Source: an uncultured Campylobacter sp. (lineage in GTDB: Bacteria; Campylobacterota; Campylobacteria; Campylobacterales; Campylobacteraceae). From it: DNA of 5,563 nucleotides. The stretch is taken from positions 1-5,563 of the forward strand of contig CALCKS010000297.1 of the NCBI GenBank assembly GCA_937965895.1, written 5' to 3'. The translations under genes and the position numbers were made by a program. The notes beneath the pieces were generated by a model. It made no database searches. It was not told the DNA's origin and worked only from the letters and a program-made list of their open reading frames with translations. This document shows positions 1-4,653 of this stretch, piece by piece; the first letter of the stretch is position 1; each line of letters opens with the position of its first letter.

Positions 1-28
1 CCACACCGGCGACTGTTGCGCTATGTCA
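1..28 (-). promoter_or_regulatory. Partial bacterial SECIS element downstream of the Sec codon (cut by window edge)
   Basis: Counting from U of the UGA as 1, the RNA has U at 17 and GGU at 22-24. These are the positions of the bulged U17 and the apical G23 and U24 that SelB recognises in the E. coli fdhF SECIS. CC (20-21) can pair with GG (27-28) around a five-base GGUGU loop. The rest of the 3' arm lies outside the window, so the fold cannot be completed here. Confidence 0.6.
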
Positions 29-589
29 AATTCTAGCTTGGTGATCTAGGTTGTTTGTCCCAAACATCGCAGAGAATTTACTGATATAGTAGCTCTGCTC
101 GTTGCTATCTTTTGCCGAGCCCAGAAACATAACTTGCTCCGGATTTTTCTCGCGATATGCTTTTAGCTTTGCGCCGATCTCGTCAAGCGCGTCTTTGTAG
201 CTAATGCGTTTCCATTTTCCGCCGACTTTTTTCATCGGGTATTTTACGCGGCAGTGAGAGCGCACCATATCGATGACGTCGCTGCCTTTACAGCAGTGAC
301 CGCCAGCGCTTACCGGGTGGTCTTGGGCTACCTCTTGGCGCACCCAAACACCGTTTTCTACCTCGGCTAGAACTCCGCATCCCACAGAGCAAACCGTACA
401 GATAGTTTTTACGATTTTAGAGTTTGGAAACGGATTTGCCATCTCTTCTTTGGTCGCGCTTCTGGTTACGCCGCTAGCAGCCAGTCCGCTCATGCCGCCC
501 GCTACGCCAGCTAGCGCGGCCATTTTTAAAAACGATCTTCGCCCGACTGCGTTTGAGTGGGGTATAAGACGTAAATTTGCCTCAGACAT
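1..589 (-). CDS. fdhA: Selenocysteine-containing formate dehydrogenase catalytic (alpha) subunit, N-terminal part, runs off the left edge
   Basis: Periplasmic catalytic subunit oxidising formate to CO2; the family binds a bis-pterin Mo or W cofactor and one 4Fe-4S cluster. Visible: a Tat signal (RRSFLK, residues 17-22, then an Ala/Gly-rich hydrophobic stretch to about 40); cluster ligands C64, C67, C71 and C99 in CxxCxxxC...HCCKG, with K101 in the family's electron-transfer lysine position; and the selenocysteine site DHQARI-U-HSATVAGV at 188. The frame is blocked by TGA at 28..26 but continues in family sequence to the edge, so this is not a truncated gene. 196 codons are present of a family usually around 900 or more. 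The ATG at 589 is preceded by AAAGGA (600..595) at 5-base spacing. It lies 23 bases after the small Tat gene, in the operon order TorD-like, Tat peptide, fdhA. Function is confident; the metal is inferred to be tungsten from the neighbouring tup genes. Confidence 0.95.
26..28 (-). other. In-frame UGA read as selenocysteine (Sec188 of FdhA)
   Basis: The minus-strand codon TGA sits exactly where Sec-type formate dehydrogenases carry their metal-ligating selenocysteine: the flanks DHQARI and HSATVAGV align with E. coli FdnG, which as I recall reads NQARV-U-HGPTV. The reading frame stays open after it to the window edge. Translation there would need SelB, tRNA-Sec and a SECIS hairpin, whose 5' part is present. 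Confidence 0.93.
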
Positions 590-612
590 ATTTATCCTTT
601 CTTAAATTTTAT

Positions 613-789
613 TTATTTCGCTTGTTCGTAGTACAGATCCCAGTTTTTGCTTCTTTTATAAAGCACCTCGGTCTTTTTACTTTTGCCGTATTTTAGGTTT
701 GACGCCGTAGCCGTTATGGCTCCAGCCGTAGCCGCTACCGCGCCCGCTATGCCGGCTTTTTTTAGAAATTCTCGCCTATTTTTTTGCAT
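613..789 (-). CDS. Small twin-arginine signal protein of the formate dehydrogenase region (58 aa)
   Basis: Function unknown. It belongs by context and form to the small 'formate dehydrogenase region TAT target' family (TIGR02811, from memory). Visible: NRREFLKK at residues 4-11, a near-ideal Tat motif; an Ala/Gly/Thr hydrophobic core at 12-29; a possible ATA|S cleavage site after residue 29; and a short, basic, aromatic tail ending NWDLYYEQAK. At most about 29 residues would remain after cleavage. The ATG at 789 has a strong GGAGGA (800..795) at 5-base spacing and overlaps the end of the TorD-like gene by 14 bases, suggesting coupled translation. fdhA starts 23 bases after the TAA stop. The C. 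jejuni fdh operon has an equivalent small gene in this position. It may act as a maturation or quality-control factor or a small membrane-anchored subunit; the sequence does not decide. Confidence 0.88.
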   Translation of the reverse strand: MQKNRREFLKKAGIAGAVAATAGAITATASNLKYGKSKKTEVLYKRSKNWDLYYEQAK

Positions 790-1501
790 TTTCTTCCTCC
801 ATGGCTTTTATCTTTCTCACTCGATTTTTTTGTCTTCTTATGGCTTCGGATCTTGAAACACCATCCAAAGTCTTTTTGTTTTCGCCGTGATTTATAGGAC
901 GCGGCGCGCTCAAAACTACGCGCTCAAACTCAACAAATCCCTGCAGTAGCACCGCGACGTCCTTGTAAATTTCGCTGCTTTCGTGATTAAAAAGGTCATT
1001 TATAAATTCGTCGATGTTTGGATTTATGATCTCTTTAAAAAGCTGCTCCTCAAGCTCGCCGTATAGCTCCAGCTCACTCTCTCGCGCGATAAATTCGCTC
1101 ATCAGAGCAAACACGAATCCCACGTTGTCTTCATTTTCTTTAAATTTAGCCTCGTCTCGTCTAATATCCGTGCGGGCTAAAATTTTACGCACTTTCGCGC
1201 AAGCATGCCCGACCTCGTAGCCCTCGTCGTAGTACGACAGCGAGTTTCTAAGCGGACTTGGCGGAGCGTGGAAAATATCATCAAACTCATCAGCTAAATT
1301 TTTAGGATTTTTCTCGTCAAATTTTGCCTGTATATGCATTATCGCAGCGGCTGATTCTTCGTTTAGAGCGTGAGCTGCGGCAAGTCCTAGCATCGCGTTT
1401 ACGCCTGCAAATCTATCCGCGTCTTGGCTAAAAACGAAAAAACGCGAAAAAAGCGAGTAGTAAAGCTCGCGTCCGGCTGCAAATTCGCCCTTGCTAGTCA
1501 T
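776..1501 (-). CDS. TorD/DmsD-family redox enzyme maturation chaperone, probably for FdhA
   Basis: Predicted cytoplasmic chaperone that binds the Tat signal peptide of a molybdopterin enzyme and holds it until the cofactor is loaded. The 241-residue protein is largely helical with no signal peptide. Family hallmarks: DEFDDIFHAPPSP at 71-83 followed by SLSYYDEG (the F/Y-xx-LF-xx-PP-x-S/P region), and KENEDNVGFVFALMSEFI at 121-138, matching the conserved E-x-D-H/N helix. The tail from about 205 (LDGVSRSEAIRRQKNRVRK...) is strongly basic and looks like an extension beyond the TorD fold. The ATG at 1501 has AAAGGAAGG (1512..1504) just upstream. It is the first gene of the minus-strand fdh group, overlapping the next gene by 14 bases. 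FdhA as client is inferred from position; the same arrangement is found in C. jejuni. Confidence 0.88.
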   Translation of the reverse strand: MTSKGEFAAGRELYYSLFSRFFVFSQDADRFAGVNAMLGLAAAHALNEESAAAIMHIQAKFDEKNPKNLADEFDDIFHAPPSPLRNSLSYYDEGYEVGHACAKVRKILARTDIRRDEAKFKENEDNVGFVFALMSEFIARESELELYGELEEQLFKEIINPNIDEFINDLFNHESSEIYKDVAVLLQGFVEFERVVLSAPRPINHGENKKTLDGVSRSEAIRRQKNRVRKIKAMEEENAKK

Positions 1502-1553
1502 CGCCTTCCTTTATCATTTTTATCTATTTTTTGAGATTTTTCTCGATCGTGAA

Positions 1554-1605
1554 ACTATACTACTTTTTGGCTTATTTCTTATACTTAAAAAAAAATAAAT
1601 TAAAA
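1554..1605 (-). promoter_or_regulatory. Candidate sigma-70 promoter region of the fdh operon
   Basis: On the minus strand two long T-tracts (within 1605..1585) precede TATAAG at 1583..1578, giving the T-rich periodic upstream pattern typical of Campylobacter RpoD promoters, which lack a clear -35 box. A second -10 candidate, TATAGT, lies at 1559..1554. The leader to the chaperone ATG would be roughly 45-70 bases. Which -10 is used cannot be told from sequence. Confidence 0.45.
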
Positions 1606-1739
1606 AAATTAATATACGCTTAAATATGCCTTAGTTGCATATTACTTGTAGCGAATTTTAGGGGATAAAAGAAATATGAAAATTGCGCATATATCTCGCA
1701 TTTACGCTTAATTTTGATATTTACTTTTAACTCGGCTAT

Positions 1740-1755
1740 TTTAACGGGCGTTAAA
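1740..1755. repeat. 16-base perfect palindrome TTTAACGGGCGTTAAA (possible operator)
   Basis: Seven-base arms TTTAACG and CGTTAAA flank GG. It lies about 50 bases after the tupC stop and roughly 160 bases upstream of the fdh promoter candidate in the direction of transcription. The two-base centre makes a good RNA hairpin unlikely, so a dimeric DNA-binding protein site is the more natural reading. No known regulator consensus was recognised. Confidence 0.4.
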
Positions 1756-1805
1756 TGAGTCTAAATTTAAAATTTGAAGCAAAATTTGCAAAATTTGAGG
1801 CTCAT
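1755..1805 (-). other. Imperfect hairpin over the tupC stop codon
   Basis: ATGAGTCTAAATTT (1755-1768) pairs with AAATTTGAGGCTCAT (1791-1805), with one single-base bulge and one mismatch (G-U wobble if transcribed from the plus strand, C-A from the minus strand). The loop is itself AAATTT-rich. The stem contains the tupC TGA. No T-run follows on the minus strand, so it is at best a weak terminator or an mRNA 3'-end stabiliser. Confidence 0.35.
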
Positions 1806-2755
1806 TCAAGCCCCAAAAACGCTCCATCGTCAAATTTAAAATAAATATTTTCGCCGACGTTAAAATTTTGCGAATTTGGCGCCAGCGTTTTTATCAAAAA
1901 GTCGCCGATTTTGATTTTTACCAAAAGCTCTTTGCCAAGATAGAGCGAAACCGAGTGCAAGATGCCGCCCAAATACCCATCTATCGGCGTTTTGCTTAGC
2001 GTTATTTTGCCCGGATTTACGGCGACCTTTACGGCGTTACGTAAATTCGACGGCAAATTTACGACCGCGTTTTCGTCAAATTTTAAAACCCCGTCCCGCG
2101 CGTCGAAAATATTTTTGTATTCAAATTCGCACACGCGCCCCTTGTGCAAAAAGACGTTTTCTTCGGCGATGGCGGTTAGCCATTTGTCGTCGTGGCTAGC
2201 GATCACAAAGCCGCAGCCGTATCTTTGCCGCATGTAAAGCACCGCCTTGCCAAACAGCTTTGATGTGCCCACGTCCACGCTATTTGTCGGCTCATCGAGT
2301 AGATAAAGGCGTGATCTGAGCGCCAAACTTAACGCAAAGCTAACGCGCTGCGTCTGCCCGGAGCTTAACTCAAAGTGGCGCTTGTTTAAAAAACTCTCGT
2401 CAAGTCCGACCAAATTTAACGCCCCACTCGCTCGCTCGTCAAATTCCGCTAGCGCTCCGCGGCTTTTTAAAACGGCTTTAAAATTTTCCCTCACGGAGCG
2501 TTTTAAAAGCGCGGGCTCGGGCAACAAAACGCTAACGTCGCGCAGTAAATTTAGACTAGGCGCGCTGCTTCCCCACAGCCGCACCTCACCGCTAGTGGGC
2601 TTTTGTAAAAACGAAATCACTCGCATCAGCGTACTTTTGCCGCTGCCGTTACTGCCCGTTAGCGCAGTGATTTTGGTGACGTCAATATCAAGACTAGGGA
2701 TGTTTAAAATCTCGCTTGCGCCGTAGTTTAGGCGTAAATTTCTAACGTTTATCAC
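1802..2755 (-). CDS. tupC: Tungstate ABC transporter ATP-binding protein with C-terminal TOBE-like domain
   Basis: Cytoplasmic ATPase that powers tungstate import with TupB and TupA. ABC domain at about 1-225: Walker A GSNGSGKST 34-42 (K40); signature LSSGQ 130-134; Walker B LYLLDEP 150-156 (E155); D-loop SVD 159-161; switch H188. Residues about 230-317 form a TOBE/mop-like region, as in ModC-type oxyanion ATPases, which can sense the imported anion. At the Q-loop, LLPEPALL (77-84) has Pro79 where the family normally has Gln (VFQEP-type). The start is GTG at 2755 (AAAGG upstream); an in-frame TAA 18 bases upstream excludes a longer start, and the GTG overlaps the stop of the preceding small ORF as GTGA. 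Tungstate rather than molybdate is inferred from the adjacent TupA and from the C. jejuni tup locus, which has the same arrangement as I recall. Confidence 0.93.
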   Translation of the reverse strand: MINVRNLRLNYGASEILNIPSLDIDVTKITALTGSNGSGKSTLMRVISFLQKPTSGEVRLWGSSAPSLNLLRDVSVLLPEPALLKRSVRENFKAVLKSRGALAEFDERASGALNLVGLDESFLNKRHFELSSGQTQRVSFALSLALRSRLYLLDEPTNSVDVGTSKLFGKAVLYMRQRYGCGFVIASHDDKWLTAIAEENVFLHKGRVCEFEYKNIFDARDGVLKFDENAVVNLPSNLRNAVKVAVNPGKITLSKTPIDGYLGGILHSVSLYLGKELLVKIKIGDFLIKTLAPNSQNFNVGENIYFKFDDGAFLGLE

Positions 2756-2853
2756 TTTGCGCCTTTCTCGTTAAATTTAAACAAAAGGCTCAAATTTGAG
2801 GCGTCCTGCCAGCTTTTTACGAGCGTATTTTTTTCAAATTTATCAAATTTCAT
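2752..2853 (-). CDS. Uncalled 33-aa small ORF coupled between tupB and tupC
   Basis: I do not recognise a family. The ATG (2853..2851) overlaps the tupB TGA as ATGA, and its own TGA (2754..2752) overlaps the tupC start as GTGA, so the frame exactly fills the gap between two genes with 4-base overlaps on both sides. AAAAGG lies about 8 bases before the ATG. The peptide begins MKFDKFEKNTLVKSWQ and ends FKFNEKGAK: seven Lys, one Trp, no signal peptide or membrane segment, net positive. It could be a real small protein, perhaps a Tup accessory, or a coupling device that carries ribosomes to the GTG of tupC. Caution: much of it is spelled by the AAATTT words common in this genome's spacers, so it may be an open spacer. 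Its frame differs from both neighbours, so it is not a simple extension of either. Confidence 0.5.
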   Translation of the reverse strand: MKFDKFEKNTLVKSWQDASNLSLLFKFNEKGAK

Positions 2854-3542
2854 CGATCAAGCCTTTTTAGAGCATGTATCGCCAAATTTACCGCAAATGC
2901 GATAAAGATAAGCACCAAAGCCAGCGCTATGCCCATCGCAAACTCGCCCTTGTTCGTCTCCAGCGACACGGCGGTCGTGATCGTGCGGGTGAAGTATTTG
3001 ATATTTCCGCCGATCATCATCGCCACGCCGACCTCGGCCACGATACGCCCGTACGCCGTCGCTACGACCACCATCAAAGCATATCTTAGCTCGTAAAGTA
3101 CGCAGCCGACGAGCCTTGGCGGGCTCAGGCGTAAATTTAGGATGGTTAGATAGTGCTTTTTGTCCATATTTTCCACGACGCTAGCGCTTAGCGAGACGAT
3201 GATAGGCAGAGCCAGTACAAACTGCCCCAGCATCACGGCCTTTAGCGTAAAAAGTAGCCCAAACTCGCCAAACGGGCCGTTTCGCGTGATAAACGCGTAC
3301 AAAATAAGTCCGATCGCAACGGTGGGCATCGCAAGCGCCGTATCGCTGAGCAGTCGCAAAATCCTGCGCCCTTTAAAATCATAAAATCCCAGCGTAAAGC
3401 CTAGCGGAAAGCCGACTAAAATCGCAAAAAATATCGAAACGCTCGAAGTGTAAAGCGTCGCCCTAATCGCCGAATACGTCTCCTCGTCGCCGCTAAAAAG
3501 CAGCCTAAAGGCCTCCAAAAATCCGTTTAGTAAAAAATCCAA
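2850..3542 (-). CDS. tupB: Tungstate ABC transporter permease
   Basis: Inner-membrane channel subunit of the tungstate importer. The 230-residue protein has about five or six hydrophobic segments (roughly 33-52, 61-85, 93-120, 150-166, 203-224), with conserved permease sequence AYGRIVAEVGVAMMIGGN at 163-180 followed by TRTITTAVSLETNKGEF, typical of TupB. The cytoplasmic EAA-like loop (about 131-156) is degenerate: LRLSPPRL carries Arg138 where most importers have the conserved Gly. The start is TTG at 3542 with GGAG (3555..3552) at 9-base spacing; an in-frame TAA lies two codons upstream (3548..3546), so no longer start exists. The stop overlaps the next small ORF as ATGA. It is transcribed divergently from tupA out of a 73-base spacer, as in the C. 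jejuni tup locus. Confidence 0.92.
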   Translation of the reverse strand: MDFLLNGFLEAFRLLFSGDEETYSAIRATLYTSSVSIFFAILVGFPLGFTLGFYDFKGRRILRLLSDTALAMPTVAIGLILYAFITRNGPFGEFGLLFTLKAVMLGQFVLALPIIVSLSASVVENMDKKHYLTILNLRLSPPRLVGCVLYELRYALMVVVATAYGRIVAEVGVAMMIGGNIKYFTRTITTAVSLETNKGEFAMGIALALVLIFIAFAVNLAIHALKRLDR

Positions 3543-3580
3543 ATATTATTTCTCCATATGTTTATGTGGTTAATTTAATG

Positions 3581-3589
3581 TGCTATAAT
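3581..3589 (+). promoter_or_regulatory. tupA promoter, extended -10 TGcTATAAT
   Basis: A perfect TATAAT (3584-3589) with the TGn extension lies 26 bases before the tupA ATG. There is no good -35 (TTTATG at 3561-3566 at best), as usual for Campylobacter RpoD promoters. The transcript would start near 3596, leaving a leader of about 20 bases with the ribosome binding site AAGGAG at 3606-3611. Confidence 0.8.
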
Positions 3590-3593
3590 AGCA
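3585..3593 (-). promoter_or_regulatory. tupB promoter, extended -10 TGcTATTAT on the opposite strand of the same dyad
   Basis: Read on the minus strand, the same bases give TGCTATTAT, an extended -10 one base off consensus. Transcription would start near 3578 and leave about 36 bases before the TTG of tupB. The upstream minus-strand sequence is T-rich (3600..3597 and beyond). Weaker by consensus than the tupA promoter. Confidence 0.6.
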
Positions 3594-3605
3594 TACTTTT
3601 TAAAA

Positions 3606-3611
3606 AAGGAG
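3606..3611 (+). promoter_or_regulatory. Ribosome binding site of tupA (AAGGAG)
   Basis: A consensus AAGGAG lies 4 bases before the ATG at 3616 and fixes the start. It is stronger than the sites of tupB and tupC, which use TTG and GTG, in keeping with a binding protein made in excess over the membrane complex. Confidence 0.8.
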
Positions 3612-3615
3612 AAAC

Positions 3616-4434
3616 ATGAAAAAAGTAATATTAGGCTCGTTAATCGCGAGCGTTTTGGCGTTCGCGGGCGACAGCGAACTCATCATGGCAACTACAACCA
3701 GCACCGATAACACGGGGCTACTAGACGCGATCTATCCTGCGTATAAGGCAAAAACCGGCGTCGATATCAAATGGACTGCCGTAGGCACGGGAGCAGCTTT
3801 AAAACTAGGCGAAAACTGCGATGCGGACATACTTTTCGTGCATTCGCCAAAAGTTGAAAAAGAATTTGTAGAAAAGGGCTTTGGCGTCGAGAGAAAACCC
3901 GTAATGTACAATGACTTCGTCGTAATCGCCGATAAATCTATCGCCGATAAATTTAAAGGCAAAGATATCAAAGAGAGCTTTGAGCTAATCAAAAAAGAGA
4001 ATATCAAATTTTTCTCTCGCGGCGATAAATCAGGTACCGACAACAAAGAAAAAGGTATCTGGAAAAAAATCGTCGGCGAAGTGCCTGAAAAAGACGGCTG
4101 GTACATGCAAACAGGCCAAGGCATGCTAGCTACTATCAATGCTGCAGCCGAGCAAAAGGGCGTAACGTTCACCGACCGCGGCACCTACATCAAGTACGAG
4201 GACACCAAAAAAGGCGCGCCTGAGATGGTCATCATCAACGAGGGCGACAACGACCTAAAGAACTTCTACTCGCTAATCGCGGTAAATCCGAAGCACTGCG
4301 CTAAAGCCGACATCGAAAACGCAAATAAATTTATCGAGTGGGCGACGAGCGAAGAGGGTCAGAAATTTATCGGCGACTTTAAGCTGCTAGATAAGCCGCT
4401 TTTCACGCCTGACGCAAACAGTCGCAAAAACTAA
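3616..4434 (+). CDS. tupA: Periplasmic tungstate-binding protein of the Tup ABC transporter
   Basis: High-affinity oxyanion receptor delivering tungstate to TupBC. The 272-residue precursor has a Sec signal peptide (MKK, hydrophobic core 4-14, AFA|G cleavage after 17) with no lipobox. TupA hallmarks: TTTSTDNTG 26-34 right after the signal, GTGAALKLGE 57-66, DADILFVHSP 69-78, MYNDFVVI 97-104, SRGDKSGT 134-141 (R135 probably corresponds to the arginine implicated in oxyanion binding in characterised TupA proteins), TGQGM 166-170 and TFTDRGTYI 184-192. These TTTS/SRGDxSGT/TGQGM motifs separate TupA from ModA and WtpA. Mature Cys residues are only C68 and C228. It has its own promoter in the divergent spacer and an intrinsic terminator 46 bases after the stop, so it is monocistronic, as in C. 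jejuni. Confidence 0.96.
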   Translation: MKKVILGSLIASVLAFAGDSELIMATTTSTDNTGLLDAIYPAYKAKTGVDIKWTAVGTGAALKLGENCDADILFVHSPKVEKEFVEKGFGVERKPVMYNDFVVIADKSIADKFKGKDIKESFELIKKENIKFFSRGDKSGTDNKEKGIWKKIVGEVPEKDGWYMQTGQGMLATINAAAEQKGVTFTDRGTYIKYEDTKKGAPEMVIINEGDNDLKNFYSLIAVNPKHCAKADIENANKFIEWATSEEGQKFIGDFKLLDKPLFTPDANSRKN

Positions 4435-4451
4435 TTTTTCGCGCGTTTAGG

Positions 4452-4620
4452 TCAAATTTGACTCTACTCACGCAAATTCGGGCGCGCTTCGCGCCCTTTT
4501 CTTTCTTAAATTTACTCTTTTTATTTTTTAAATTTGATCAAATTTGAGTGCCCAGACCCGTATCTTTACGGCGTAAAATTTTCAAATTTGACCGCGTATT
4601 TTTAATTTGCTCAAATTTGA
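4452..4620. repeat. Cluster of four perfect TCAAATTTGA palindromes
   Basis: Exact copies at 4452-4461, 4538-4547, 4582-4591 and 4611-4620; a fifth lies at 2790-2799 inside the small ORF between tupB and tupC. Shorter AAATTT words surround them (for example 4633-4641, and 1763-1798 after tupC). The word is probably over-represented genome-wide in this group of Campylobacter rather than specific to this locus. Confidence 0.6.
4480..4507 (+). terminator. Intrinsic terminator of tupA
   Basis: GGGCGCG (4480-4486) pairs with CGCGCCC (4490-4496) around CTT, an all-G/C 7-bp stem, followed at once by TTTTCTTTCTT (4497-4507). On the minus strand the stem is followed by CGAATTTGCG with no T-run, so it serves tupA only. 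Confidence 0.88.
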
Positions 4621-4640
4621 CCTTTTAGCTAGTCAAATTT
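4613..4640. repeat. 9-bp inverted repeat near the 3' end of the aminotransferase gene
   Basis: AAATTTGAC (4613-4621) and GTCAAATTT (4632-4640) are exact complements with a 10-base loop. A transcript of either strand could fold here, about 15 bases past the minus-strand stop. No T-run follows, so it is not a standard terminator; it may protect a 3' end. Confidence 0.4.
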
Positions 4641-4653
4641 AATCAGCTCAAAT

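Larger units (their letters stand above)
1502..1801. other. AT-rich 300-base spacer between tupC and the fdh operon
   Basis: No credible gene. It holds the ribosome binding site and likely promoter of the fdh operon at its left end, a 16-base palindrome in the middle right, and a hairpin reaching the tupC stop. The longest ATG-initiated plus-strand frame I noted (from 1676) has only 11 codons. No G/C-rich stem followed by a T-run is seen on the minus strand after tupC. Confidence 0.7.
3581..3593. repeat. 13-base perfect dyad TGCTATAATAGCA joining the two -10 elements
   Basis: TGCTAT and ATAGCA are exact inverted arms around a single A at 3587. The dyad covers both -10 elements, so a dimeric regulator bound here would block tupA and tupBC together. 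In C. jejuni a ModE-like protein is reported to repress tupA, making ModE a candidate, but I cannot match the ModE consensus with confidence. Confidence 0.6.
4435..4653. other. Convergent spacer between tupA and the class V aminotransferase gene
   Basis: No gene seen. The part near tupA holds an intrinsic terminator; the rest is AT-rich and packed with AAATTT-containing palindromes. Both flanking genes point into it. Confidence 0.7.

Noticed and set aside
26..589. A complete 187-residue truncated formate dehydrogenase or pseudogene
   Set aside because: The terminating TGA is in the Sec context and the frame continues with family sequence to the window edge.
1014..1220. Ser-rich 68-codon plus-strand ORF
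   Set aside because: Antisense shadow of the TorD-like gene; low-complexity composition typical of reversed coding sequence and no ribosome binding site.
1676..1711. 11-codon plus-strand ORF (MKIAHISRIYA) as leader peptide or toxin
   Set aside because: Too short, no downstream plus-strand gene, and only a weak upstream purine stretch.
2382..2726. 114-codon plus-strand ORF inside tupC
   Set aside because: Antisense to the Walker A to signature region of tupC; no features of its own.
3732..4184. 150-codon minus-strand ORF inside tupA
   Set aside because: Antisense to a well-supported gene, Ser/Pro/Phe-rich and without recognisable family features.
4531..4620. CRISPR-like or tandem repeat array
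   Set aside because: The repeated unit is only 10 bases, spacing is irregular and spacers are not of uniform length.
4613..4640. Intrinsic terminator for the aminotransferase gene
   Set aside because: The stem is AT-rich and no T-run follows on the minus strand.
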